From Pseudomonadota bacterium (GTDB taxonomy: Bacteria > Pseudomonadota > Gammaproteobacteria > Burkholderiales > Rhodocyclaceae), in the NCBI GenBank assembly GCA_029776255.1, contig JAKOTN010000026.1, positions 124,001-188,000 on the forward strand: a stretch of 64,000 nt of DNA, given 5' to 3'. Both the position numbers and the translations under genes were made by a program. Shown here in pieces: positions 49,327-58,309 of this stretch (its first letter is position 1; each line of letters opens with the position of its first letter). The notes beneath the pieces were generated by a model. It searched no databases. It was given only the letters and a program-made list of their open reading frames with translations, and was not told where the DNA came from.

Positions 49327-50622
49327 ATGCAACGGATCAGATTGAGAACGGCAATACTACTCGGCGCTCTGGTAAGCGCCTGCGGACTGTCAACCGCGGC
49401 CGTGCACACCACGGAAAAAAACAAAGGCAAAACGGAATCGGTCAAAGCAAAAACAGCGCCGGTCGCACACAAAAATGCTGCACCGCGCTCGGCCGAAAAG
49501 CACAAGCCCGAACCTCTGGCCCGGAAAAACTTGACTCCGCAGGTAACAGCCAAAAATAAAACCGAGCCGGTGGCGGCGAAAGTGTCCGCAAAATCAATGG
49601 CAAGCCGCGGCAAGGCCGAACCAGTCGCCCGAAACGGAAAAACCGAGCCCGTCGTCGCGCGGCACGGCCGGGCAACCGCGGTTTTGGCACAGAAAGACAA
49701 ACACAACACCCGTACAGCAAAGGCCGAGTCCTCCCACATCGCGAAGAGCAGCAAGGCAATCGCTGCGCTGGAAACCCGGCAAATGCAAATCGCTCAAAGA
49801 AAAAACCTGACGCGAATTCTCGCAAGCAACACCGAACTGTGGCACGAACCGGGAGGACATTTGGCCGTTCAGTCCGGCTCGGCACTGGTGGTTGGACAAG
49901 AAGGCGGCGAACCCATTTACGCGAAGAACGCCAACGCCGTGGTGCCAATCGCCTCGATCACCAAGCTAATGACGGCAATGGTGGTTCTCGATAGCATGCC
50001 CAATTTGCAAGCGCCGATTACCATCGGTGAAGAAGACGTCGATTACTTGCGCGGCAGCCGCTCGCGCTTGCAGGTCGGCACCGTCATGCCTCGGGAAACG
50101 GCCCTGCTGCTCGCCTTGATGTCATCGGAGAACCGCGCCGCCAATGCGCTTGGCCGCCATTATCCAGGGGGTCTACCGGCATTTGTCGCCGCAATGAATC
50201 GCAAAGCCGCGGCCTTGGGCATGACGCAAACCCACTTCGACGACCCTACGGGTTTAAATAGCACCAATGTTTCGACAGCTCACGACTTGGCACGCATGGT
50301 GGCCGCCGCGCATCGTTATCCGTTGATCCGCGAATTCTCGACCACTCCAGGCACGCGGACCGAAGTCAATGGCCGCGAACTAGAATTCCATAACACCAAT
50401 CAGTTGGTTCATAGCCCGACATGGGAGATCGGCTTGTCGAAGACAGGTTATATCCAGGAGGCTGGCAAATGCTTGGTGATGCAGGCACGCGTTGCCGATA
50501 AACCCGTGGTGATCGTTTTATTGGACTCGGCTGGCAAACAGACCCGTATCGGAGACGCCAATCGCATCAAGCGCTGGATGGAAAGCGCCGGGGTGTCGGG
50601 AAGATCGCCAACTCGCGCGTAA
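49327..50622 (+). CDS. pbpG: PBP7-type D-Ala-D-Ala endopeptidase with a long EPVA-repeat linker
   Basis: A 431-residue S11-family serine peptidase cleaving peptidoglycan cross-links. Active-site motifs: SITK with Ser210 and Lys213, SEN at 267-269 and KTG at 372-374. The N-terminal export signal ends in VSAC (residues 16-19), which fits a lipobox, so it may be a lipoprotein. Residues 20-165 are a basic, low-complexity linker with imperfect EPVA units (KTEPVAAK, KAEPVARNG, KTEPVVARHG). This linker is far longer than in E. coli PBP7 (about 310 aa in all). A bidirectional terminator follows. Confidence 0.9.
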   Translation: MQRIRLRTAILLGALVSACGLSTAAVHTTEKNKGKTESVKAKTAPVAHKNAAPRSAEKHKPEPLARKNLTPQVTAKNKTEPVAAKVSAKSMASRGKAEPVARNGKTEPVVARHGRATAVLAQKDKHNTRTAKAESSHIAKSSKAIAALETRQMQIAQRKNLTRILASNTELWHEPGGHLAVQSGSALVVGQEGGEPIYAKNANAVVPIASITKLMTAMVVLDSMPNLQAPITIGEEDVDYLRGSRSRLQVGTVMPRETALLLALMSSENRAANALGRHYPGGLPAFVAAMNRKAAALGMTQTHFDDPTGLNSTNVSTAHDLARMVAAAHRYPLIREFSTTPGTRTEVNGRELEFHNTNQLVHSPTWEIGLSKTGYIQEAGKCLVMQARVADKPVVIVLLDSAGKQTRIGDANRIKRWMESAGVSGRSPTRA

Positions 50623-50682
50623 ACCGCGGAGTAGTCCGGGTTCCCTACATATACGCGCATCAGAGAAAGCCTTTCGATCATG

Positions 50683-50715
50683 AAAAAAGCCACGGGGGAC
50701 TACCGTGGCTTTTTT
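50683..50715. terminator. Bidirectional terminator between pbpG and the ankyrin gene
   Basis: The stem GCCACGG / CCGTGGC with a 7-nt loop is flanked by AAAAAA on the left and TTTTTT on the right. It therefore works as a factor-independent terminator for either strand between these convergent genes. Confidence 0.9.
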
Positions 50716-50768
50716 GCAATTGCCATTCCATAAAATCAGCGGCGTCGAAAGACGGAAAGCATCTACGT

Positions 50769-51278
50769 CTACGTTTTCTTTTCCATCTTGCGTGCCGCGC
50801 GGATCATTTCCGCATCCAGAACGGCTGTGTCCGTCCCGTAGCAACGAGGCATGTCAATCTCCTCGAAAACGGGAAGATCGGGCCTGGAGGTGGCTGATTG
50901 AGAGGACTTGGCTTCATAGTGCTGCCCGCGCCAGCGTGCAACCAACATCTCCTGCTCCGTCAGACCGGTAACCATTTCCGGCGGCACCTTCGCGCCGAGT
51001 TCGATCAAAACCCTTACGACTTCTTTCCTCTCGCCACGAATGGCCATGGACAATGGCGAAGTCGACTGGTTATTGTCCGGCAAATTGACCTTCGCACCAC
51101 GCGTGACCAGTTCCCGAACGATATCGACATACCCCATGAAACAGGCAACACCTAGCGGCAAACCCGGATCCCCGTGCCCGTCGTGAATCTCAACAGAAGC
51201 TCCTGCATCAAGAGCGGCTTGTACCGCTTTGAGGCGACCCGTCCGAATTGCCCTAAGCAAGTCCACAGAAGCGTTCAA
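50769..51278 (-). CDS. Ankyrin-repeat protein
   Basis: A 169-residue protein with about three ankyrin repeats (residues 5-105): LLRAIRTGRLKAVQAALDAGASVE, LGVACFMGYVDIVRELVTRGAKVN (each repeat only partly quoted), and PLSMAIRGERKEVVRVLIELGAK. A charged C-terminus follows with no known domain. No signal peptide, so a cytosolic adaptor is likely. The start is TTG at 51278, supported by GGAGGGG about 6 nt upstream. Partner unknown. Confidence 0.8.
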   Translation of the reverse strand: MNASVDLLRAIRTGRLKAVQAALDAGASVEIHDGHGDPGLPLGVACFMGYVDIVRELVTRGAKVNLPDNNQSTSPLSMAIRGERKEVVRVLIELGAKVPPEMVTGLTEQEMLVARWRGQHYEAKSSQSATSRPDLPVFEEIDMPRCYGTDTAVLDAEMIRAARKMEKKT

Positions 51279-51359
51279 CTTTCCCCTCCAACATCCGTGG
51301 TGCCACGGCCCTTTTCACCATCGGCGCGTCAAAACATGACACCACGCAATACAAAAACA

Positions 51360-51854
51360 TCAAATCAAAGGCTTGTCGCTGACAATTATCCCATCGCCGT
51401 CAACATAGATCCACTCACCCGGCTTGAAAGAGACGCCACCAAAAGTAACCGCCAGATTTTTGTCGCCGACACCTTTCTTGACGCTTTTCAGCGGATGCGT
51501 ATTGAGCGCCCTAACCCCTAGGTCAATTTGGTTGATGTCTTCGGAATCACGGATGCATCCGTACACGACCACACCTTCCCAGCGATTTTTATGTGCCAGA
51601 ATAGCTAACTGGTCCCCAACCAGGGCGCAACGTAAAGACCCCCCGCCATCGACGACCAGAACCTTGCCGTTACCGTCGCCTCCGAAAACTTCACGAACGA
51701 GTGAATTATCCTCGAAGATTTTTAGCGTGACGATTTGACCACTAAAGGAGGAGCGACCGCCGTATCGTTGAAACATTGGAGCAAGCACACGCACTCCGCC
51801 ATTACGGATTTCTTCTTCATTGTCATCAAGGAGATCAGGCGTTTTGAAACTCAT
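51360..51854 (-). CDS. rraA: RraA-family protein (regulator of RNase E)
   Basis: A 164-residue protein aligning along its whole length with E. coli Rra[61 protein letters not shown] and [20 protein letters not shown]. RraA inhibits RNase E. Homologues outside enterics often are 4-hydroxy-4-methyl-2-oxoglutarate/oxaloacetate aldolases instead, so the activity is uncertain. It lies between the ankyrin gene and clpA on the same strand. Confidence 0.9.
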   Translation of the reverse strand: MSFKTPDLLDDNEEEIRNGGVRVLAPMFQRYGGRSSFSGQIVTLKIFEDNSLVREVFGGDGNGKVLVVDGGGSLRCALVGDQLAILAHKNRWEGVVVYGCIRDSEDINQIDLGVRALNTHPLKSVKKGVGDKNLAVTFGGVSFKPGEWIYVDGDGIIVSDKPLI

Positions 51855-51926
51855 ATGGTTTCCTTCCCGGCAAGCAAATGAAGCACGGCCAGATTCCGCC
51901 GAGCGTGGCCGTGCGTTGCGGTGTTG

Positions 51927-54185
51927 TTAGACGGCGATCAGGCTTTCTTCTTCAAAGATCAAATGGACTTTCTTTTCAGCGTCGACATCGATGGTAACGT
52001 GACCACCATTAACCAAACGCCCGAACAGCAGTTCGTCGGCCAGCGTGGCGCGAATCGTATCCTGAATCAGCCGGGCCATCGGGCGGGCGCCCATCAGCGG
52101 ATCGAAGCCGCGCTCGGCGAGATGATCCTTGAGCGCGGCGCTAAATACCACCTCGACCTTTTTCTCATGAAGCTGCGCTTCAAGCTGCATCAGGAATTTG
52201 TCCACCACACGCAGAATCGACCCGTGATCCAAGGACTTGAACGAAATGCTGGCGTCGAGCCGATTGCGGAACTCGGGCGAGAATAGGCGCTTGATCTCGA
52301 CCATTTCATCGCCAACCTGCCGATTCGGCGTAAAACCCATCGTCGCCTTTTGAATCGCCTCCTGTCCGGCGTTGGTGGTCATGACGATCACCACATTGCG
52401 AAAATCGGCCTTGCGCCCGTTATTGTCGGTCAACGTACCATGATCCATGACCTGCAACAGAATGTTGTAAATGTCGGGATGCGCCTTCTCGATCTCGTCG
52501 AGCAACAGTACGCTGTACGGCTTCTTGCTGATCGCCTCGGTCAGCAAGCCACCCTGATCGAAGCCGACATAACCCGGCGGCGCACCGATCAGCCGCGACA
52601 CCGCATGCCGCTCCATGTACTCCGACATATCGAAACGCACCAATTCATTGCCGAGGCAATAAGCCAATTGTCTGGCCACTTCCGTCTTGCCGACACCCGT
52701 GGGACCGGAAAACAAAAAGCTGCCGATCGGTTTGGTCGGATTGCCGAGGCCGGAACGCGCCATCCGTATCGCCCTGGTCAAAGCGTCAATCGCCGCATCC
52801 TGACCAAACACCACTGCTTTGAGATCGCGATCCAGGTTCTTAAGGTGGTTGCGGTCGTCCGCCGTGACATGCGTGGATGGCACCTGGGCGATTTTGGCTA
52901 CAATTTCTTCGATATCGATCTTGCCGATCAATTTCTTCTGTTTCGACTTCGGCAAAATCCGCTGCGCCGCGCCCGCCTCGTCAATGACGTCGATCGCCTT
53001 GTCCGGCAGGTGACGATCTGGAATGAAACGTACCGACAACTCGACAGCCGAAGCCAACGCCGCCGCCGAGTACTTAATGCCATGATGCGATTCGAAACGC
53101 GACTTCAAGCCCTTGAGAATCTCGATGGCCTCGGCGCTAGAGGGTTCGCTGACATCAATCTTCTGGAAACGCCGCGATAGTGCGTGGTCCTTTTCGAAAA
53201 TGCCGCGATACTCGGTATAGGTTGTCGCCCCGATACACTTCAATTGGCCGGTGGAGAGCGCGGGTTTTAACAAATTCGACGCGTCTAGCGTACCGCCCGA
53301 TGCCGAGCCAGCGCCAATCAGGGTGTGGATCTCGTCGATGAACAAGATCGCTTCCGGGTTTTCGCTCAATTGCTTGAGCACCGCCTTCAGCCGCTGCTCA
53401 AAATCACCACGATACTTGGTTCCCGCCAGCAACGACCCCATATCCAGGCAATAGACGTTTGCCTTGGCCAGGATTTCCGGAATATCGGACTCAACAATCC
53501 GTCTCGCCAAACCCTCGGCAATAGCGGTCTTGCCAACACCGGCCTCGCCCACCAGCAAAGGATTATTCTTTCTCCGCCGACACAGCGTCTGAATCACACG
53601 TTCGAGTTCCTGCTGACGACCGATCAACGGATCGATCTTTCCTTGTAAAGCGAGAGCATTGAGATTGATGGTATAGCTGTCAAGCGGACCGGCGGCATTT
53701 TGTTGTTCACCTTCCGTTTCACTTTCCGCCTCGCCACGTGGCGTACCTTGCGGAATCTTGCTGATGCCATGTGAAATGAAGTTGACGACATCCAAACGTG
53801 TAACACCCTGTTTTTGCAGGTAATAAACCGCGTGCGAGTCCTTTTCGCCAAAAATCGCCACCAGAACGTTGGCGCCATTGACCTCCTTGCGACCGGAGGA
53901 CTGCACATGCAGGATCGCGCGCTGAATCACACGTTGAAAACCCAGCGTCGGCTGCGTGTCGATATCCTCCTCGCCGGCGACCGTCGGCGTGTGCTCGCCA
54001 ACGAAACGCACAAGATCCTTGCGCAGTTGATCGACATTCGCACCACAAGCACGCAACGCCTCGGCTGCCGACGGGTTATCGAGCAAAGCGAGCAACAGAT
54101 GTTCGACGGTGATGAATTCGTGACGCTTTTGCCTGGCTTCAACGAAGGCCATGTGCAAGCTCACTTCCAGTTCTTGCGCAATCAT
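51927..54185 (-). CDS. clpA: ATP-dependent Clp protease ATP-binding subunit ClpA
   Basis: A 752-residue AAA+ unfoldase feeding ClpP. The N-domain (1-145), which binds ClpS, precedes D1 with Walker A GEAGVGKT and Walker B ILFIDEIH, then D2 with Walker A GPTGVGKT and Walker [12 protein letters not shown]. The C-terminal region has [12 protein letters not shown]. The length is like E. coli (758). There is no middle domain as in ClpB. Its ATG follows the clpS stop directly, so the adaptor and unfoldase are translationally coupled. Confidence 0.97.
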   Translation of the reverse strand: MIAQELEVSLHMAFVEARQKRHEFITVEHLLLALLDNPSAAEALRACGANVDQLRKDLVRFVGEHTPTVAGEEDIDTQPTLGFQRVIQRAILHVQSSGRKEVNGANVLVAIFGEKDSHAVYYLQKQGVTRLDVVNFISHGISKIPQGTPRGEAESETEGEQQNAAGPLDSYTINLNALALQGKIDPLIGRQQELERVIQTLCRRRKNNPLLVGEAGVGKTAIAEGLARRIVESDIPEILAKANVYCLDMGSLLAGTKYRGDFEQRLKAVLKQLSENPEAILFIDEIHTLIGAGSASGGTLDASNLLKPALSTGQLKCIGATTYTEYRGIFEKDHALSRRFQKIDVSEPSSAEAIEILKGLKSRFESHHGIKYSAAALASAVELSVRFIPDRHLPDKAIDVIDEAGAAQRILPKSKQKKLIGKIDIEEIVAKIAQVPSTHVTADDRNHLKNLDRDLKAVVFGQDAAIDALTRAIRMARSGLGNPTKPIGSFLFSGPTGVGKTEVARQLAYCLGNELVRFDMSEYMERHAVSRLIGAPPGYVGFDQGGLLTEAISKKPYSVLLLDEIEKAHPDIYNILLQVMDHGTLTDNNGRKADFRNVVIVMTTNAGQEAIQKATMGFTPNRQVGDEMVEIKRLFSPEFRNRLDASISFKSLDHGSILRVVDKFLMQLEAQLHEKKVEVVFSAALKDHLAERGFDPLMGARPMARLIQDTIRATLADELLFGRLVNGGHVTIDVDAEKKVHLIFEEESLIAV

Positions 54186-54494
54186 TCAGTTCTCCTCCAT
54201 TACGCACGCCAAAGGATGCTGGTTGCTCCGTGCGAAGGCTGTAACCTTTTCAACTTTCGTGCTGGCGATGTCACGCGGGTATACGCCGCAAACACCGCGC
54301 CCCTCGGTGTGGATCTTGAGCATGATCCGTGTCGCCTGCTCCCGATCCATGCCAAAAAAACGTTGTAGCACGATGATCACAAAATCCATTGTCGTAAAAT
54401 CGTCGTTCAGCAAAAGTACCTTATATAAAGGTGGTGGCTTGAGTTGCGCGCGCTTTGCTTCGAGGAGGGAGTTATCCTGATTCTTCGTAACCAT
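54186..54494 (-). CDS. clpS: ClpS adaptor protein
   Basis: A 102-residue N-end-rule adaptor that hands substrates with Leu, Phe, Tyr or Trp N-termini to ClpA. Motifs are [20 protein letters not shown] (substrate pocket region), the HxxG-type segment [17 protein letters not shown], and [16 protein letters not shown]. The flexible N-terminal tail is present. It precedes clpA with no gap. Divergent from the cold-shock gene. Confidence 0.97.
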   Translation of the reverse strand: MVTKNQDNSLLEAKRAQLKPPPLYKVLLLNDDFTTMDFVIIVLQRFFGMDREQATRIMLKIHTEGRGVCGVYPRDIASTKVEKVTAFARSNQHPLACVMEEN

Positions 54495-54592
54495 GATCCA
54501 ATTCTAACCAGTCCTACCGGATGCGCAATACCGGCCTTCACCCGCTTCCCGCATGAATAATCGCTTTGCCGGGAAGCGCCACTTAAAAACGC

Positions 54593-54622
54593 TTGACGCA
54601 TCCGCCCGACTTGGCGTAAAAA
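54593..54622 (+). promoter_or_regulatory. Possible promoter of the cold-shock gene
   Basis: TTGACG (54593-54598), 18 bp and TAAAAA (54617-54622), giving a leader of roughly 125 nt before the ATG, as expected for cold-shock mRNAs. An 8-bp inverted repeat (CGCTTCCC 54543-54550 / GGGAAGCG 54571-54578) lies just upstream. Weak -10 match. Confidence 0.35.
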
Positions 54623-54754
54623 GACCATATGTTTTTAATCAGGCATATGAGATCGGACCTTGGAAAACACGGTAACCGCCCTGAATGTCTTTGAGTTAGA
54701 AGCATGCATGTCGGGCTAGGCCCGGGTTCAGTCTTTTTTCAAGGAAGTAGCAAT

Positions 54755-54958
54755 ATGGCAACTGGTACAGTGAAGTGGTTCAATGACGCCAAGGGTTTCG
54801 GCTTCATTACTCCGGACGATGGCAGCGAAGATCTCTTCGCGCATTTTTCCGCGATCACCATGAGTGGATTCAAGACCCTCAAAGAGGGCGAAAAGGTTTC
54901 TTTCGACGTGACGCAGGGGCCGAAAGGCAAGCAAGCATCGAATATCGCGCGCGCCTGA
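54755..54958 (+). CDS. Cold-shock protein, CspA family
   Basis: A 67-residue OB-fold single-stranded nucleic-acid chaperone. RNP1 KGFGFIT and RNP2-like DLFAHFSAI are present, and the protein starts [25 protein letters not shown] lies 8-9 nt before the ATG. An in-frame upstream extension is not homologous. It has a long leader and a strong terminator, so it is a monocistronic unit. Confidence 0.97.
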   Translation: MATGTVKWFNDAKGFGFITPDDGSEDLFAHFSAITMSGFKTLKEGEKVSFDVTQGPKGKQASNIARA

Positions 54959-54981
54959 TTTTTTCGGGCGAGTAAATAGGG

Positions 54982-55005
54982 ACCCGCCTCTGGCGGGTTT
55001 TTTTT
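54982..55005 (+). terminator. Factor-independent terminator after the cold-shock gene
   Basis: The 7-bp stem ACCCGCC / GGCGGGT with loop TCT is followed by seven T, 24 nt after the stop codon. Confidence 0.93.
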
Positions 55006-55062
55006 CGCCTTTTCGTTTTGCCCTATCGCTTCATCTCTGCACCACGCGCTTATTCCGAACCG

Positions 55063-55383
55063 TCAGGCGGTAACTAGCACCGTTTCGTCACTCCGCTTTT
55101 CTCCTTTATTATCCAGCCATGCCACGGAGATACGATCGCCCATTTTCAACCCTTTGGCATAAAAAGAAAAGAGGGGATTGCGCGATATGGCGGTATTCAG
55201 TTGCCCGCGAACCAGGACATTGCCGTTGGCGCTAACGACAAACGTCTCGATGAAGTGGGCCGGAATCGTTCTGCCGCTATCCGGATCTTTGCGCTGTCCG
55301 GTTTCCATCGGATGGGGCATCAGAATACGAATCTCGGCGGTGTCCCCCTGCAGGGTGGCGCGCAACTTAATGGGTTCAGGCAT
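55063..55383 (-). CDS. soxZ: Sulfur-oxidation carrier subunit SoxZ
   Basis: A 106-residue immunoglobulin-fold SoxZ: IKLRATLQGDTAEIRILMPHPMETG is only slightly modified from the family (partly quoted), and IPAHFIETFVVSANGNVL, PLFSFYAKGLKMGD and WLDNKGE follow. It pairs with SoxY to carry sulfur intermediates in the periplasm. There is no signal peptide, consistent with export as a SoxYZ complex. It lies 12 nt after soxY. No soxA, soxX, soxB or soxCD is in the window. Confidence 0.93.
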   Translation of the reverse strand: MPEPIKLRATLQGDTAEIRILMPHPMETGQRKDPDSGRTIPAHFIETFVVSANGNVLVRGQLNTAISRNPLFSFYAKGLKMGDRISVAWLDNKGEKRSDETVLVTA

Positions 55384-55395
55384 GGCGCGGTGCGT

Positions 55396-55890
55396 TCAAG
55401 CGCCGCAGCCGCCGAGTGTGACTCGGACATCCCGGCTGGCATGATAGATTTTGCCGTCCATCGCTTTCACAAGCACGCGAATCCGTGAAGATTCCGCCAT
55501 CTTGAGTTGCAAACGGGTGTGCGGCACAGCGCCATTGGCGAAAGCAAGGCTGGCCGCCAAGGGCATGGGGTTTTTGTCGACGAAAACCATGATCGTTTGA
55601 CCGGCTGGAATAGCGCTGACGATTTCAATGGCCACCTGCGCACCGTTCTCGGCCACGTCTGGCGCCTTGATGACGATGCCGCCGCTCTCCATGGAACTGG
55701 TCCCGCCAACCGCCTTCAAGGCGTCGGGCAGATTGGTCGCCGTGAAAGCCGGTCGGTTCCAGTCAGCGGCCAAAACGCGCAAAGGCGTCAACAAGCCGCC
55801 TGCGAGCAGCGGCCCCAAGGTGCAGCCGGCACCGGCGGCCTTCAGTAACAGCCGACGCAGACGGTGGATTTCCAGAGCGGCATCGCGCAT
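55396..55890 (-). CDS. soxY: Sulfur-oxidation carrier subunit SoxY
   Basis: A 164-residue SoxY. A twin-arginine-type signal (HRLRRLLLKAAGAG) directs export. The mature Ig-like domain ends in the swinging arm VTLGGCGA, whose cysteine covalently carries thiosulfate or sulfide. The terminal glycine of the usual GGCGG is Ala here, a known variant. The start is ATG 55888-55890, 4 nt after moaC stop. The frame open upstream is a shadow of moaC. Co-transcribed with moaC and soxZ. Confidence 0.92.
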   Translation of the reverse strand: MRDAALEIHRLRRLLLKAAGAGCTLGPLLAGGLLTPLRVLAADWNRPAFTATNLPDALKAVGGTSSMESGGIVIKAPDVAENGAQVAIEIVSAIPAGQTIMVFVDKNPMPLAASLAFANGAVPHTRLQLKMAESSRIRVLVKAMDGKIYHASRDVRVTLGGCGA

Positions 55891-55894
55891 GGTG

Positions 55895-56383
55895 TCAGGT
55901 TGCCGTCCAATGCCCGGACTTGCCGCCGCTTTTTTCCAGCAAGCGGATGCCCTCGATGCGCATGCCACGGTCCATGGCCTTGCACATGTCGTAGATGGTG
56001 AGCAGGCCGACGCTGGTCGCGCACAGGGCTTCCATCTCGACGCCGGTGCGGCCGGAGCATTCGGCGCTGCTGGTGCATTCGACGGCATCGGCTTGCCGGT
56101 CGATCACGAAATCGACCGCGACCCTGGTCAGCGCGAGGGGGTGGCAAAGCGGAATCAAATCGGCGGTTCGCTTTGCCGCCTGAATCGCGGCGATTCTGGC
56201 GACGCCGAGCACATCGCCCTTGGCGGCGGAACCGGCGGCGATTTGCGCCAGTGTCTCGGGGCGCATCACGATGCGGCCCGTGGCCGTCGCCCGCCGGCTG
56301 GTTTCAGGCTTCTCGCCGACGTCGACCATCTGCGCCTGGCCTTGATGATCGAAATGGGACAGTGGATTCGGACTCGCGGACAT
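55895..56383 (-). CDS. moaC: Cyclic pyranopterin monophosphate synthase MoaC
   Basis: A 162-residue molybdopterin-pathway enzyme acting after MoaA. Motifs are [33 protein letters not shown] and [12 protein letters not shown]; the active-site His, Asp and Lys lie in these blocks. The ATG at 56381-56383 is the family start. It is first in a moaC-soxY-soxZ group, an unusual union that might reflect the molybdenum dependence of sulfane dehydrogenase SoxCD or may be chance. Divergent from the M48 protease. Confidence 0.95.
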   Translation of the reverse strand: MSASPNPLSHFDHQGQAQMVDVGEKPETSRRATATGRIVMRPETLAQIAAGSAAKGDVLGVARIAAIQAAKRTADLIPLCHPLALTRVAVDFVIDRQADAVECTSSAECSGRTGVEMEALCATSVGLLTIYDMCKAMDRGMRIEGIRLLEKSGGKSGHWTAT

Positions 56384-56506
56384 GATCAGGAGGGAACCAA
56401 GGGTGGGACGCCGCCAGAGAGTGGCGCTCGGTAACGCGCGGTAACAATGGAAGGCATCCAAGTGGGTATCATAGCACCATCTCTCTTCGCACCCGTCGGA
56501 GCTCCG

Positions 56507-57976
56507 TTGAACAGAATCGTTACCACAGTCACTTCCCTGAGCCTGGCGGCGTTGTTGTCCCTGCCCTGCGCCTTGTCGTCGGCCGACGAACTGCCGGATT
56601 TGGGCGAGGCGGCGCGAGCGGAACTTTCGCCGCAGATCGAGCGCAAGATCGGCGAACGGATCATGAACGAAATCCGCCTGCGCGAACCCAGCTATGTGGA
56701 CGACCCGGAAATCACCGACTACCTCAGCCGGCTGGGCAATCGTCTGGTGGCCGCCAGCGCCAATCCAACCGCCGATTGCCAGTTTTTTGCCATCCGCGAC
56801 AACACGATCAACGCCTTCGCCATGTTCGGTGGCTTCATCGGTGTCAACACCGGCACGATTCTCGCCGCCCAGTCGGAATCCGAACTGGCGGGCGTGCTGG
56901 CGCACGAAATTTCGCACGTGATGCAAAACCACCTCGCCCGGCAAATCGCGCGCGAGAAGCAGAACTCGATCGCCACGATGATCGCCATGGCGGTCGGCAT
57001 CCTGGCCGCCCGGTCGAATTCGCAGGTGGCCACGGCGACCATCGCCTCCGCGCAGGCCGGTTCGATTCAGTCGCAACTGGCCTACAGCCGCGATTTCGAA
57101 CGCGAGGCCGACCGCATCGGCTTTCAAACCCTGAGTCAGGCCCACTACGACGTGCGCGGCATGGGCGATTTCTTTGCTCGCTTGCAGTTGGCCGGACGCG
57201 TCTACGAAAACAACGCGCCGGTGTATCTGCGCTCGCACCCGCTGACCGTCGAGCGCATCGCGGACATGCAGAACCGGGCGGAAAACGCGCCTTACCGGCA
57301 GGTGTCCGACAGCCTCGAATTTCACCTCGTGCGTGCCCGGCTGCGCGCCCAGATGGGGGCGCCAAGCGAGGAAATCGGCGAGTTCTCACGGCAGATTCAA
57401 GAAAAGAAATACGCCTCCGAAGCCGCCAGCCGCTACGGCCTGGCCTACTCCTGGTGGCGGGCCAAGGACTTCGTCGCCGCGCAACGCGAACTCGATGCGC
57501 TGCTCGCGCTCAAGGTGTCGTCGCCGATGATCGCCAGCCTGGCGGCCGAAATCAAACTGGCGCGTGGCGACAATGCCGGCGCGCTGCTCGGTTACCGCGA
57601 GGCGCTACAGCGCTACCCGCAAGCCAAAGCGTTGATCCATGGCTATGCCGAGGCGCTGCTCACCGCCAAGCAGTACGACCGCGGCCTACTGTTCCTTGAA
57701 TCGCAGTTGCAGGCCAACGGCACCGACTACAAACTCTACGGACTACAGGCGAAAACATTCGCGCTCGCCGGCAAACGCCTGCAACAACACCGCGCCCAGG
57801 CCGAGTTTTACTACCTTCAGGGACAACTGGGACCGGCCGTCGAACAGTTGCAATTCGCGCAACAAGCGGGTGACGGCAACTTTTTCGAGCAATCGGTGGT
57901 CGATGCGCGGCTACGCGAACTGCGCAAGCAACAGGCCGAGGAACTGAAGGAAAAACGGCAGGGGAATGGCGTTTAG
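56507..57976 (+). CDS. BepA-like periplasmic M48 metalloprotease with TPR domain
   Basis: A 489-residue protein, very close in length to E. coli BepA (487). Signal peptide ([20 protein letters not shown], cleavage near SSA-DE), M48 domain with HEISH at 133-137 and the third ligand Glu198 in FEREADRIG, then TPR-like helices (320-480). BepA degrades stalled outer-membrane proteins and helps LptD assembly. The TTG at 56507, with GGAG 5 nt upstream, puts the signal peptide at the terminus. An in-frame ATG at 56447 would add 20 residues and crowd the moaC promoter. tusA follows. Confidence 0.9.
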   Translation: MNRIVTTVTSLSLAALLSLPCALSSADELPDLGEAARAELSPQIERKIGERIMNEIRLREPSYVDDPEITDYLSRLGNRLVAASANPTADCQFFAIRDNTINAFAMFGGFIGVNTGTILAAQSESELAGVLAHEISHVMQNHLARQIAREKQNSIATMIAMAVGILAARSNSQVATATIASAQAGSIQSQLAYSRDFEREADRIGFQTLSQAHYDVRGMGDFFARLQLAGRVYENNAPVYLRSHPLTVERIADMQNRAENAPYRQVSDSLEFHLVRARLRAQMGAPSEEIGEFSRQIQEKKYASEAASRYGLAYSWWRAKDFVAAQRELDALLALKVSSPMIASLAAEIKLARGDNAGALLGYREALQRYPQAKALIHGYAEALLTAKQYDRGLLFLESQLQANGTDYKLYGLQAKTFALAGKRLQQHRAQAEFYYLQGQLGPAVEQLQFAQQAGDGNFFEQSVVDARLRELRKQQAEELKEKRQGNGV

Positions 57977-58020
57977 AATACGCCCTTGCGCTTTTCCATC
58001 CCATTGTCGCGGACCACACC

Positions 58021-58248
58021 ATGCATTACGACCGAGAGCTAGACGTCAAGGGGCTGAATTGCCCCTTGCCCATTTTGCGCACCAAGAAAACGCTCGCCGA
58101 GATGTCGTCGGGCGAAGTTCTGCGGATACTGGCCACCGACCCCGGCTCGGTCAAGGATTTCCAGGCCTTCGCCAGGCAAACCGGCAACGAGTTGTTGTCC
58201 AGCACCGAAACGCAGAAAGTCTTCGAGTATTTCCTCAAGCGTAAATAG
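58021..58248 (+). CDS. tusA: TusA-family sulfurtransferase
   Basis: A 75-residue TusA-like protein with the active cysteine Cys14 in LNCPLPILRTKKTL (CPxP motif). It relays persulfide sulfur for tRNA thiolation, molybdenum cofactor formation or sulfur oxidation. The nearby moaC and soxYZ make any of these possible. The C-terminus FEYFLKRK is typical. It starts 44 nt after the M48 protease. Confidence 0.93.
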   Translation: MHYDRELDVKGLNCPLPILRTKKTLAEMSSGEVLRILATDPGSVKDFQAFARQTGNELLSSTETQKVFEYFLKRK

Positions 58249-58309
58249 CGCCCTCCCCGACGGACGACGGACCGACGCCAACTCGCCACCGCGCCGCGCG
58301 CGCCGCTTG

